64,000 nucleotides of DNA, from positions 3,410,001-3,474,000 of the forward strand of contig NZ_CP035758.1 of NCBI RefSeq assembly GCF_004208415.1, given 5' to 3'. Source of the stretch: Ktedonosporobacter rubrisoli. Lineage in GTDB: Bacteria; Chloroflexota; Ktedonobacteria; Ktedonobacterales; Ktedonobacteraceae. Of this stretch, positions 47,579 through 57,639 are shown in pieces (within the stretch, counting starts at the first letter, position 1; every line of letters starts with the position of its first letter). Position numbers and translations under genes: made by a program. Under the pieces are notes generated by a model. The model had not been told where the DNA came from, made no database searches, and saw only the letters and a program-made list of their open reading frames with translations.

Positions 47579-50500
47579 ATGCATTCATCAACTCGAACAT
47601 TTTCGCCAACTGAGTTATTGACATCGCACGCAGTCCGCTATACTCCGTTGGATTTTATTCAGGTCCGAGCGCCTCTTTTTCCGATTGAAGCCTACCTTTC
47701 CCTCCAACAGCCGTCAGCGGTCGCAGCCTCCGGCTTACATCCCCAAAACCCACTTGTGCGGCGAGCCCTGGCAATCGGCAGCATTGATTTCTTGGAAGAA
47801 CTGGACCGTCAAGCATCCTCTCCACGCGACAGAGATCGCTGGGAACGTAAATTGCTCCGCTACCTGATTCGCATGGCAACGCGCCCGACTCCCTATGGAT
47901 TGTTCGCCGGTGTTTCCCTGGCGCGTTGGGGAGAGCAGACCAATGTGCAGATTGCCAACCGCCCTCGCATACTCTTTTCTCGCCCGGATTTGAACTGGCT
48001 CCTGCCCTTGCTCTGGGAGCTAGAAACTCTCCCAGAGATACGCCGTCATCTGCATTATCTTGCCAACCGGGCTGCGTTTGTACGCAATGGTCGCATCTTT
48101 CTGCAGGAACAGCTTGCACTGGGTCAACCCAATCAGAACGAAACTGTCTCGCTACGGGCTACTCCAGTTGCGCTGCTCACGCTCAAACTAGCCCGCCAGC
48201 CTATCTCCCACAGTGATCTGGTGCAAGAACTGTTGGCTGCCGTCCCTAGAGCTACGCTCTCCCAGGTGGAAGAGTTGATCACGTCACTCTGGCAGTATAC
48301 CTTGCTCTTCACTGATCTGCATCCTCCCTTCACCGGGCAGACCTTGCCTGCCCAATACGTGGTACAACGTCTGGAGAACATTCCATTTGCTGCCCCTGTC
48401 GCTACGCTTCTGCAGAACTTTTTACGCGCTTTAAGGGTATGGGACCAAACGAACGACGAGGAAAGTATCGAACGCTATCATGACTTGCAGTATTGCGCTC
48501 AGGAGATTAACACAAAGGTAGAGACATTACGTTGTGCAAGCCAGCCAACCTACCTCCGTCAAGTGAAGCAGAACTGGGCGCACTTTCCATCCAGCACCTT
48601 CGTGCAAACCGATAGCTCCTTTTCTCTGGTTGGCCAACAACTCGCTCGGAAAATTGGTCAAGAGATCGAGAACGTTGCGCCACGGCTACTACGCCCGCAG
48701 CGTCCCCACTACTTGCAGGCGTATCGCATGGCCTTTCTCGAACGCTATGGTACTGATCGTGAGGTACCCTTGTTGGAGGTAATGGACTCCCAGATTGGCC
48801 TGGGAGTTCCTGCGTTTGCACTGAAAAGCGTCTCGGATGAGATGGGCAAACAGAGCGAACGCGATCAAGAATTATCTCGCCTGGCTCTGATGGCGTTGCA
48901 TGAACGGCAAGGAGTGATTGCGCTCGATGAAGAGAGCTTGCAACGTCTGGCATTGGTTCCTCCTAGCGATAAGGTTCGACTACCGCTCTCGTTTGACCTT
49001 TTTGTCTGGCTGGCGGCAACCTCACGCCAGGCTCTAGCAGAGGAGAAATACCAGATCGTCATTGGGCCACATGGGACCTATCAGGCAGGTCAAAGCCTGG
49101 GTCGTTTCGCCTCTTACCTTGGTACAGAGGCTGTACAGGTGTTAGAACACAGCGCGCAACAGGAAGCGGAACGAGAGCCCCACGTTCTCCAGGCAGAGTT
49201 GGTCTATACCTCCTCTACTCCTCGTTCGATGAATGTCGCACTTCGGCCCGCAATTCGCAGATACGAGGTGATCTATGGTGTTGTACCTGGCGTGAGCATG
49301 GCAGACACGATACCCCTCGATGAACTTGTTCTAGGGGTGCAAGGGGAGCGCTTTTATCTGTACTGGCCCAGGCAACAGATGGAAGTGCGTCCATGCTCTA
49401 GTCATTTGTTGCAGTCAAGAACTGCTCCATCGATCATGCGGTTCCTTTCTGACCTCAGTTTGGATGGCACATACAATCTTTCTCCGTTCCATTGGGGAAG
49501 ATGCGTCCATTTTCCTTTTCTTCCACGCCTCCAGATCGGACGCGTGGTTCTCTCGCTCGCTCAGTGGTCGCTTAGTGCATCTTTTCATGAGAATGAACTG
49601 TGTTTAGCGTCACCCGAACAATTCCAGGAAACCCTCTCCTGCTGGAGAGAACGTTGGCGAGTACCCCGTTATGTCTATCTTGCTGAAGGTGACAATCGCC
49701 TGCTGCTCGACCTGGAACAGGTCGCTCAGGCCGAGGAGCTTCGATCCACGTTGCGAGCACGCAAAAAGACGCAGACGGTGATGCTGCAGGAAGCGCTCCC
49801 GGGACCTGAACATGCCTGGTTAGAGGGACCCGATGGACATTATCTTTCAGAATTTGTCGTGCCACTCATAAGGTGCTCATCTACACCATCGAGGGAGAGA
49901 CTCGTTGCACACTCCCCTCTCCCGAGCAAACAAATAGCAATCGTGAATGCAGAGCGCCTGAAAGCACCTGGCAGTGACTGGCTATTTCTCAAACTGTACA
50001 GTGCACCGACACTGCATGAAGAGCTCATTGCCGATCCCTTACGTACTCTCGTGCAAAAGGTCTTTACGCAGAAGCTGGCTGAGTCATGGTTTTTCATTCG
50101 CTACACTGATCCTGATCCTCATCTTCGTCTGCGCTTCCGGGGCAATCCCTCTCTTTTGACATCACAGCTCTTTCAAACGTTGTGTAGTTGGGCCTCTCAA
50201 TTAGTCTCTGATGGGAGGTGCCTCAAATTCGCGTTTGATAGCTATGAGCGAGAAATCGAGCGTTACGGTGGTCTAGAGGGTATGGCTCTAGCCGAAAAGC
50301 TCTTTGATGCGGACAGCAGTGCAGTGATAGAACTGCTACACCTGAAACGGGCTCGCAGGCTGACACTAGCTCCCCAGATGTTGGCAGTTCTGACCACTGA
50401 TGATTTACTGGCAAGCCTGGAACTGTCTCCCCAAGAACGTCTGCACTGGTACCGTCAATCCCTTTTCAATACGAAAGAGGTTGGGATGACCTATCGTCTG

Positions 50501-50800
50501 AAAAGTGCGGAGTTACGTGCTTTGCTGAAAGATACGCATTATATACAAAAGCTGGAGGGAGGGATGCAACTGCTGAAAATTCTGAATACGCGGCGTATTT
50601 GCATCTCTCAGATAGCACAACAGCTTTCGGATCTCGAGACGCAACAGGGTTTGATGCAGCCGTTGAGCCGGATGTATGCCAGCTTTACACACATGCACTA
50701 TAATCGGTTGCAGGGTATCAATCGCCAGAGAGAACGGGATATCTCAGAGTTAGCACTGCGGACCTGGATGGGCCTTTTAGGAGATCCTCGCACAACATAA
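47579..50800 (+). CDS. lanB: Class I lanthipeptide dehydratase LanB, full length (1073 aa)
   Basis: tRNA-Glu-dependent dehydratase that turns Ser/Thr in the precursor into dehydro residues. The N-terminal glutamylation domain includes FLEELDRQASSPRDRDRWER and RYLIRMATRPTPYGLFAGVS. The C-terminal elimination domain (thiopeptide-type, SpaB_C) is seen in DWLFLKLYSAPTLHEELIAD and SWFFIRYTDPDPHLRLRF. Both domains are on one protein, as in NisB, and no stop interrupts it. A piece of this gene family is also found as a scrap at 40165-40225. Acts in the cytoplasm with LanC. Confidence 0.95.
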   Translation: MHSSTRTFSPTELLTSHAVRYTPLDFIQVRAPLFPIEAYLSLQQPSAVAASGLHPQNPLVRRALAIGSIDFLEELDRQASSPRDRDRWERKLLRYLIRMATRPTPYGLFAGVSLARWGEQTNVQIANRPRILFSRPDLNWLLPLLWELETLPEIRRHLHYLANRAAFVRNGRIFLQEQLALGQPNQNETVSLRATPVALLTLKLARQPISHSDLVQELLAAVPRATLSQVEELITSLWQYTLLFTDLHPPFTGQTLPAQYVVQRLENIPFAAPVATLLQNFLRALRVWDQTNDEESIERYHDLQYCAQEINTKVETLRCASQPTYLRQVKQNWAHFPSSTFVQTDSSFSLVGQQLARKIGQEIENVAPRLLRPQRPHYLQAYRMAFLERYGTDREVPLLEVMDSQIGLGVPAFALKSVSDEMGKQSERDQELSRLALMALHERQGVIALDEESLQRLALVPPSDKVRLPLSFDLFVWLAATSRQALAEEKYQIVIGPHGTYQAGQSLGRFASYLGTEAVQVLEHSAQQEAEREPHVLQAELVYTSSTPRSMNVALRPAIRRYEVIYGVVPGVSMADTIPLDELVLGVQGERFYLYWPRQQMEVRPCSSHLLQSRTAPSIMRFLSDLSLDGTYNLSPFHWGRCVHFPFLPRLQIGRVVLSLAQWSLSASFHENELCLASPEQFQETLSCWRERWRVPRYVYLAEGDNRLLLDLEQVAQAEELRSTLRARKKTQTVMLQEALPGPEHAWLEGPDGHYLSEFVVPLIRCSSTPSRERLVAHSPLPSKQIAIVNAERLKAPGSDWLFLKLYSAPTLHEELIADPLRTLVQKVFTQKLAESWFFIRYTDPDPHLRLRFRGNPSLLTSQLFQTLCSWASQLVSDGRCLKFAFDSYEREIERYGGLEGMALAEKLFDADSSAVIELLHLKRARRLTLAPQMLAVLTTDDLLASLELSPQERLHWYRQSLFNTKEVGMTYRLKSAELRALLKDTHYIQKLEGGMQLLKILNTRRICISQIAQQLSDLETQQGLMQPLSRMYASFTHMHYNRLQGINRQRERDISELALRTWMGLLGDPRTT

Positions 50801-51090
50801 CTGAGGTGCCTTTATCGATGATAGCGAGCGTTTCCATCACCTGCTGCTTTGGCTAGAGCCATCAGCGGAGTGATATTTTCCAAAGTCAAGGCCTCTCCTG
50901 TGTCTTGATTGTGCTGTATGCAGCGGTTGAGCGGTTTAGACCCCCGAAGAAACAAGCAGAGCATTCTGTCCCGAAGCCGCCCCAAAGAGGAAAGGGGCTT
51001 GTTCTTCAGCTCAAAGCGAGGTATGCTCTGAGAGAAACACTTGCGATGCAGGAGGATGGTATGCAGAAAACAGCAAGCATGCAACGCAGC
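50801..51090. other. Stretch between LanB and the truncated M20 gene
   Basis: About 290 bases. No recognisable transporter, immunity or protease gene. The M20 frame is cut off at its far side, so a rearrangement end-point probably lies near 51090. Confidence 0.35.
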
Positions 51091-51891
51091 TCAAGATCCG
51101 TTTGCCTCGGGGAACTCCTCTTTGGTGGGGTGATGCTTCCTCTGGAAAATCTCCTTTGTCACCTTACCGTCGAGGTTACGCATCGTACTTAACAACTCTA
51201 CCAGAGCATGGATAGGATTCTGGACTGCGCCTCCATACATACTACCAGAATGTAAATCTGTCCCGGCGCCTTTGACGTTAATCTGGAACGCCACCAATCC
51301 ACGTAAGCCATAACACACAGCAGGCTGGTTGGGTCCCAATATAGCCGTATCTGAAATGACAACCACATCTGCAGCAAAACGTGCTTGTTGCTGTTGTAAC
51401 ACTTGTGTGACATGTTCACTCCCAATCTCTTCCTCTCCCTCTATACAGAATTTTACATTGACCGGCAGGTTGCTGGCAGTAGCAAATATTACTTCAAATG
51501 ATTTTATATGCATAAAAACTTGATTTTTATCATCGCTTGCGCCACGCGCATAAAGTTGACCATCGCGGATTGTTGGTTCAAATGGTGGGCTCTCCCAGAG
51601 TTCAAGCGGCTCAACCGGTTGTACGTCATAATGTACATAGACCAGGACAGTTGGCTTTCCAGGCGCATGCAACCCATCAGCATATACGATAGGGTGACCG
51701 CGAGTTTCGAGAAGCTGCACATGCTCAAAACTGGTATCACGTAAGTGCTCGGCTACCCATCCAGCACACCGGTGTATATCATCTTTAAACTCGTTAAGCG
51801 TGTTTATACTAGGAATAGTCAAAAATTGCTTGAGCTGTTCAAGGTGCAATGTGTGTTTCACAGAGAGATAGTGGTCGAGGGATTCGATCAT
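51091..51891 (-). pseudogene. M20-family metallopeptidase, N-terminal half only (266 aa)
   Basis: Catalytic-domain start of an M20 dipeptidase: VLVYVHYDVQPVEPLELWES with metal-binding His and the following Asp, YARGASDDKNQVF with the bridging Asp, and CIEGEEEIGSEHV with the catalytic Glu pair. The frame ends at residue 266, whereas the family has about 450 residues, so the second half with the last metal-binding His is lost. It starts 55 bases after the M29 gene on the same strand. Confidence 0.82.
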
Positions 51892-51945
51892 GACAGAGAC
51901 CCCTTTTGCTTGTAGTAACTCGATGTTATCTATATATTCAGCGCT

Positions 51946-53062
51946 TCAGATTTGGCACCTTCCAAGAGCTTCCGTCTTCAATAGAAGCCTCCCATCCTTC
52001 AGGAAGAGCGTATCATCTACCCATACTTCTCCCTCAAGGCGTAGGTCACAGATAATATCCCAGTGAATGGCTGAACGATTGACTACGCCCGCCTCAGGAA
52101 AGCTGTCACCCAGAGCTAGATGCACAGTTCCTCCCATCTTCTCATCAAAGAGGGTATTATGGATGACTCGCATGACGCGTGGATTGTTACCAAAGGCAAA
52201 TTCACCCAGGTAGCGCGCGCCCTCATCTAAAGACAGCATCCTTTCCAGATATTATTGTCCCGGTGTTGCGCTGGCCTCGATAACTCTGCCACGCTGAAAA
52301 ACCAGTCGAATCCCTTCAACCAGGTGCCCGTATACCAGAGACGGGATATCAAAGTGGATGATGCCAGTGGTACTTTGATCCAATGGACTTGTATAGAATT
52401 CCCCACTGGGAAAGTTGCGTCTGCCGTCACCATTCACAAATCTACGTCCCTCAATAGAGAGAGTAAGGTCGGTTCCTCCACTGAGTATATGTACTTGCTT
52501 GCGGCCTGCGAGCCAATCTATCAATCGCTGTTGCTCTGTACCCAGTTTCTGCCAACATTGTATAGGATTGTGATCGTTGAGGAAACACGCATCAAAGGCA
52601 AACTCTTCAAGATCATTCAGAGACATATTGGCATTCTGAGCTAGAGCATTGGTAGGGTAGCGCGTCAACGTCCAGCGCGCCTGTTTGCGACGAGCGTAGA
52701 TATTGTCTGTTGCCTCTCTTCTCAGCAGAATGCGTGCCGGATTAACCGCATTCAATCCGCTCGAATTCTCCTCTGCGCGGATCACCAGCAGAGCATCGAC
52801 CTCTTCTGCTATCACTTCCTGTAGACGTGTCGACTGACATATCTGTTCATTATTCCCATCACGCAGTAGGATTTCGTCTAAGCGCTCCAGTGACAACAGC
52901 ACTATTGGAGATGCGCCTGCCCTTATTATTTCTTGATAGACTGCCTCAATCAGAGGTGCAGTCAAAGGGCACGACTCAATACCTACCCTCTCTCCTTGTT
53001 GGACTGAGAGACAATAGCGTACTAATGTATTGAGCCCATCGTACAACACGGGGATCTTGCAT
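51946..53062 (-). pseudogene. M29-family aminopeptidase (AmpS/PepS-like), in-frame TAA and a start-proximal indel
   Basis: The ATG at 53062, after AAGGAGCACTAAGT, gives MQDP. After a four-C run (53050-53053 on the plus strand as GGGG) one base must be removed to enter the long frame LYDGLNTLVRYCLSVQQGER. That frame continues through VDALLVIRAEENSSGLNAVN to TAA at 52252-52254. The same frame then goes on as YLERMLSLDEGARYLGEFAF and HLALGDSF to 51946. Glu in GARYLGE and His in GTVHLALG are metal ligands of this family. Both lesions would abolish the protein as written. Confidence 0.82.
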
Positions 53063-53094
53063 ACTTAGTGCTCCTTATCCAGATGAGCATAGGA

Positions 53095-54078
53095 CTACTC
53101 CTTGACTATCGTACCATAAGGCACCTCTTTCGGATCGGGCGAAATACATCGCCGAGTGAGATTGTGATCCCTCCAATAATCAGGGTTATAAATAGTCCTA
53201 AAGTAACGATCCCCCCTATCGGGAAAGATCACGGCTATTGTGCTCTCCAGAGGCATTTGAGTACTGAGCCAACAGGCGACCAAATAGGCAGAGCCAGAAG
53301 AATTTCCTGCAAAAATCTGCTCGCTTGCAGCCAATTGTAGAGTAGCATTAAATGCCTCCTCATCATTTAACCAATGTACTTGATCTATCAGCGTTTTATC
53401 AACATTTTCGGAGATTATACTATTTCCCAGTCCACTCTGAAGCCTATTTTTTAGATCAGGTTGATCAAAAGTGATGCTGCCCACGGCATCTACACCTACA
53501 ACGAGCAGGTCAGGTAAGAATTTTCTTAAGAAACGAGCGGAGCCACAGAGTGATCCACCACTTCCTACAGGTCCAACCAGGGCATCTATGTGATTTACAT
53601 CCTCAAGCAACTCTTTTGCAAGTTGCGTGTATGATAGAGGATTTTGAATACTGGTAAATTGTCTCGGCCAGAAAGCACCTGGATGCTCCTCCATTAATTG
53701 AAGAACCTTCTGGCGTCTTGTCCCTTGCCAGCCGCCCTCTGTCATCTGCTCGACCATATGTACGATAGCACCCAGTGTTCGAAGCTTTGCCAGGGTGAGA
53801 GCATCGACACGGGGATCGAGCACAATATGTACCTCATGTCGAAGAGTGCGCCCAACGAGAGCCAATCCAATCGCCAAAGTACCAGACGAACTTTCTATAA
53901 TAATGCCGTCATCTTTGAGTTCACCGTTCTCCTTAGCTGCCAAGATACTATTGAGAGCAACACGGTCCTTCATTCCAAAGGGATGTATCAGAGCACAAAG
54001 TTCTTCAGAAGAATTACCATCCGCTCCATCGAGACGGGCTAAATTGCCAAGAAGCCGCTCTCGCCAGCCGCGTCGCAC
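53095..54078 (-). CDS. Cysteine-synthase-family PLP enzyme (327 aa)
   Basis: Fold-type II PLP enzyme. The PLP Lys is in HPFGMKDRVALNSI (about residue 37), the substrate loop in ESSSGTLAIGLALVG, the phosphate loop in GPVGSGGSLCGSA, and the late IFAGNSSGSAYLVA binds the pyridine. It resembles cysteine synthase, SbnA-type and related beta-substitution enzymes. It starts the minus-strand trio with the M29 (33-base gap) and M20 genes. Proximity to the lanthipeptide locus may be chance. The start may lie slightly upstream of the region resembling the family. Confidence 0.8.
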   Translation of the reverse strand: MRRGWRERLLGNLARLDGADGNSSEELCALIHPFGMKDRVALNSILAAKENGELKDDGIIIESSSGTLAIGLALVGRTLRHEVHIVLDPRVDALTLAKLRTLGAIVHMVEQMTEGGWQGTRRQKVLQLMEEHPGAFWPRQFTSIQNPLSYTQLAKELLEDVNHIDALVGPVGSGGSLCGSARFLRKFLPDLLVVGVDAVGSITFDQPDLKNRLQSGLGNSIISENVDKTLIDQVHWLNDEEAFNATLQLAASEQIFAGNSSGSAYLVACWLSTQMPLESTIAVIFPDRGDRYFRTIYNPDYWRDHNLTRRCISPDPKEVPYGTIVKE

Positions 54079-54409
54079 AGAAACAGCACATAGTCCAGAT
54101 ATCTACCGTGCATCTTCGGCCAATTCCTCTGCTGCAGTTTTCACGAATCTTCCTGGAGGGCACTGCACCAACCAGCAGACAACCTCAACAGGGAAGTGGA
54201 ATGCGAAGCTGTATGCGCAAGCCTCTTTATGGTGACGATATGGGCATATCTTCTTTTATAGAACTCAGCGCGCCTGAGGCCCTTTACATTCTATTGTGGT
54301 AGAAAACATATTTGAACATGACATGGGATTATGCGTAAACATAAACCGGAATTATTTATACACCTATTTTGTCTCCTCTCAAAATACGCTATGAGAGGAT
54401 GGAAGCGAG
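54079..54409. other. Region with an unassigned minus-strand scrap
   Basis: On the minus strand a frame at about 54105-54230 reads FPVEVVCWLVQCPPGRFVKT and ends in TAG. It looks like the C-terminal piece of a gene that could not be named. The right part is AT-rich and leads to the ribosome binding site (GAGAGGATGGAAGCGAG) of the TIR gene. Confidence 0.3.
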
Positions 54410-55219
54410 ATGGTAAACGATAGAGCCATAAAAGTTTTTTATTTTTGTGTACCTGCAGATGAACTGTACTGTCAAAGACTAGAAATGAATTTGGTGATAT
54501 TGAAGCGCCATGGGGCGATTCAATCTTGGGCGAGCAATATCACCACAGATCCGTCAAATCTCATTGATGAGCTCAAAACGGTTGATATAGTCCTCTTTCT
54601 CATCAGCCCAGATTTTCTCGCAGCCGATCACAATTTCCGTGCCGATTTCCAGATCATTCTTGAACATCAGAATGATCGCAGAATCTATGCGGTTCCACTG
54701 CTCGTACGTCCCGTATATATGGAAGGCAGTCCTTTTAGCTATATAGAATCCTTGCCAACTGGTAGCAAGCCCATAGCAAAATGGAAGAATGAAGACGAAG
54801 CTTGGGTGAATGTCTCTTGGGGCATCAGCAAGATCGCTTCTCATTTACAAGCCATGCGGCGATACGAGAGAAGTCATCCAAGCCTTGCTCCAGCTCCAAT
54901 CGATCCTTTTACTGTAGCAGCTGCAGGTACTGCGATAGCTCAGGTAATACTCATGGTAAGTGACATGTGGTCGAGAAGGGAGAGAAAGGGAGAGGAACAC
55001 AAACAGGACGAGGTGAAAGAAGTTCGTGTCCTCACCGGGAGTGGCCAGTGGGTACATTTCCGTAGTACGGAACAAGCAGGTGGAGCATGGAATCAGGTAC
55101 AGAAAGTTCGTGCATTAATGAGCGATAATCATTGGATAGAGCTGCAAACTGAGGACGAATTACAGTACAGGAGCAGTACTACGACTCCTGCTAAGGTCAG
55201 AGTCAGAGCGGTAAAGTAG
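54410..55219 (+). CDS. TIR-domain protein (269 aa)
   Basis: Residues about 7-140 form a TIR-type flavodoxin-like fold: KVFYFCVPADELYCQRLEMN, LIDELKTVDIVLFLISPDFL, and YAVPLLVRPVYMEGSPFSYI. The central region has NFRADFQIILEH, with Asp/Gln where many NADase TIRs have the catalytic Glu, so enzymatic activity is uncertain. A short hydrophobic segment (TVAAAGTAIAQVILMVSDMW) is followed by a C-terminal domain without recognised family. Bacterial TIR proteins often act in defence. Stands alone here. Confidence 0.75.
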   Translation: MVNDRAIKVFYFCVPADELYCQRLEMNLVILKRHGAIQSWASNITTDPSNLIDELKTVDIVLFLISPDFLAADHNFRADFQIILEHQNDRRIYAVPLLVRPVYMEGSPFSYIESLPTGSKPIAKWKNEDEAWVNVSWGISKIASHLQAMRRYERSHPSLAPAPIDPFTVAAAGTAIAQVILMVSDMWSRRERKGEEHKQDEVKEVRVLTGSGQWVHFRSTEQAGGAWNQVQKVRALMSDNHWIELQTEDELQYRSSTTTPAKVRVRAVK

Positions 55220-55227
55220 GCAAGGGA

Positions 55228-55491
55228 CTAACCGACATAGCCAACTCCACCCATGAGGACAAGCCCCAGAAGAGCGGGACCACGAGGAAAAGGAATGCTG
55301 CGCACACGCATCACACCTACCATGATGAGAGCAGCGAGAGCGAAGCGAAGAAGCAGCACTGTGGTAGGAGTGGCCCCTGCTGCATAGGCCAGACGTGCGA
55401 AGATCGGCAACGTGCCAAACGAGATAGCCGGGATGCCGGTGAGGAGCGAGCTGATCCAACGGCTGGTAGTTCCAGTGTTCGTGCCATGCAT
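55228..55491 (-). pseudogene. EamA/DMT-type transporter, N-terminal fragment
   Basis: From ATG 55491 the frame has two membrane helices (SLLTGIPAISFGTLPIFARL; TTVLLLRFALAALIMVGVMR), typical of EamA transporters, and ends in GLVLMGGVGYVG at 55228. Full proteins have ten helices and about 300 residues, so most of the gene is missing. Confidence 0.72.
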
Positions 55492-55578
55492 CAATTCATC
55501 CTCAACGCTCGATGTAACCTGGCCGCCCGTGGGTGGCAACAGGCGTGGTGGGCAAATATGAGAACGCGGAGGGAACAC

Positions 55579-56106
55579 TTAGGTGTTCCCTTCCTTCCGC
55601 ATCCGCCTGTGTTCTGCAGCAAGTGTGGCATAGGCCGTGGCCCCATAAAGGATACGCCGGTGATCGGCTTCGGTGAGAGGCCGTACCACCCTGGCAGGAA
55701 TTCCCAGAACCAGCACACCTGAGGGGATAGTCGCACGTTCGCTCACGAGAGCCGACGCCCCAATCAGGGTGTCAGAGCTAATCTGTGCATAGGAGAGGAC
55801 AACGGCATGCATGCCGACCAGGACATGGTTGCCGATGGTTGCCGCATGCACAATAGCATTATGGCCGATGGAGCATTCCTCTCCAATCGAGAGGGGGCCA
55901 TTAGCCTCAACATGCAGTGTGCAGTTGTCCTGAATATTGGTCCCACGTCCAATGCTGATAGGAGACAGATCCGCACGAATCACCGTATTGTACCACACGC
56001 TGGCTCCTTCATGCAATATCACGTTGCCAATAATCATGGCGCCGGGAGCAATGAAGACGTTGTCAGCGAGAGTCGGCCAGATTCCCTGAAAGGGAAAGAG
56101 GGGCAT
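55579..56106 (-). CDS. Gamma-carbonic anhydrase-like hexapeptide-repeat protein (175 aa)
   Basis: Left-handed beta-helix protein: IWPTLADNVFIAPGAMIIGN at the start, GRGTNIQDNCTLHVEANGPL, then SIGHNAIVHAATIGNHVLVG. The three metal-binding His of gamma-carbonic anhydrases are present (LHVE; GHNAIVH). ATG 56106 is preferred because GGAGCAACAT precedes it and the family begins there; a longer frame from 56178 is unlikely. May act as carbonic anhydrase or as an acyltransferase-like scaffold. Confidence 0.88.
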   Translation of the reverse strand: MPLFPFQGIWPTLADNVFIAPGAMIIGNVILHEGASVWYNTVIRADLSPISIGRGTNIQDNCTLHVEANGPLSIGEECSIGHNAIVHAATIGNHVLVGMHAVVLSYAQISSDTLIGASALVSERATIPSGVLVLGIPARVVRPLTEADHRRILYGATAYATLAAEHRRMRKEGNT

Positions 56107-56466
56107 ATGTTGCTCCAATCTGTTTGAGAACGAGATACTACTAAAGGAATGATACACCAGAAAACAGCGAAAGTACATGGCAACTTGAAGGAAATGGTGC
56201 CATTCTACCTTGAGATTTAATGGAAAGCATCAGGAAAGATCTCCATTGTCCATCTTTTCCGGTCTTCTGCTGCCTACACCCTTGCCAGAGGATGCGTACA
56301 GAAAAAAACCAAGAACGGCAATCATGTCTGGAGCAAGCGAGCTTCAATGGCAGCAAGATAAGCCGTGGGATCTTTTCGGAAGCGATATTGCTTGCGACGA
56401 GTTTCCTCCCGATACGAGAGGTGTTCGCGTAAATGCCGCCAGGCTTGATAATCGTAGGGATGGAGT

Positions 56467-57450
56467 TCAAGCACTGCTCAAAGAATGGAGCCGCGTAGCA
56501 ACTGTTGTGAGCACACGCACCGACCCGCGAACCACCACGCCGAGGATCGCTCCACGCCGCCCGGTCGCTCGCCGCTCATGCTATCGTGCTGAGGCAAAGC
56601 ACTGTTCGAGCGCGTTGTTGGTGGCGGGCAGGTCAGCGATGTCGTAACAGTGGAAGAGTCCAGGAGCAAAGCTCTCGGTGATCTTACGAAAATGATCAAC
56701 CGCTTTGCTAAGGTTGCCAATCTGGCTCTTGTGGCTATCCATCTGTCCCAGCAACTGCTCATACTAAGCACAGACCTCTTTTCCAGCAAGCTTCTCATGA
56801 TTGGCAAGGACATGAGCCGCCTGCTGGACCCACTCATAAGCGACCTGAAGAGGAGGCCACAGAGAGGAGGTAGCTGCCAGAGCGAGTGTAAGCAGGTGAT
56901 GCAACTGCTTTAAGGACAGATGGAGTCGCCCTTTTTTCTGCTACGCGGGCAATCGGATCGTTGATATGTGTCAGCCACTCATGGAGCTTGAGTCCAGAAG
57001 CACAGACAGGGGGGCGTCCGTTATCAGTCAAGGCACTGCGCACGGCCAAACAATAATCGCGAATGGTCTCCGTTTCGGCATCACGGCCCTCTTCTCATGC
57101 CCGCTCGATTGGACGATTGCCTCGCACGTGCTTTTTCAACTCCGTCTTGGCATGTCGGTCGGCTTCAAAAATGAGCATGGCTGCATCATGGAGGTAATGA
57201 AGCTGGCAGAGTTGATGGGGGATTTGGGAAAACACGAAGGCCACGGCTGACCGGATCGTCTCCTGTCCATCCGAAATCACTCCTTTTACTGGAACCGGCA
57301 ACTGGTTCTTTACTTCCATGAGCAAAGCGCTGAGATCACCCTGGGTTCCACTGAGCAGTGCACGCGCTAAGAGGATTTTGCCAGAGAGACAATCACGAAT
57401 GAGTCCCGTGCACTTCGTGCCCGACATAGGATTGGTGTAAATCGAGAATA
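56467..57450 (-). pseudogene. Mutator-like (MULE/ISNCY-type) transposase, frame-broken
   Basis: Frames read GVISDGQETIRSAVAFVFSQ, IPHQLCQLHYLHDAA, and KTELKKHVRGNRPIERA, a catalytic-core signature of MULE-like transposases. After shifts near 57095 and 56900 they continue with FHCYDIADLPATNNALEQCF, ARYHERRATGRRGA, and end at TGA 56467-56469. Several lesions. It is joined at its 5' side to the tyrosine-recombinase relic. Confidence 0.7.
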
Positions 57451-57639
57451 TAGATGAGGGTGAAATTGCGGAGCCAAGTGAGTGGTAGGATGTAATAAAA
57501 TAGGTAAAAGAGGAAATAAATAGAAGAAGGTGTATCGAAACAGCGCGTTCCCTCAGAGATCGCCAAAGAAAGCGCCTCAAGGAAAGAGCGAAACTGGACT
57601 CAAAAGAGCGAGGAAAAAGGGGGTGGAAAAGAGAAAGGC

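Noticed and set aside
50905..51192. Plus-strand 95-codon frame after LanB as a possible immunity or transporter gene
   Set aside because: No membrane segments, no ribosome binding site, and it overlaps the antisense M20 gene.
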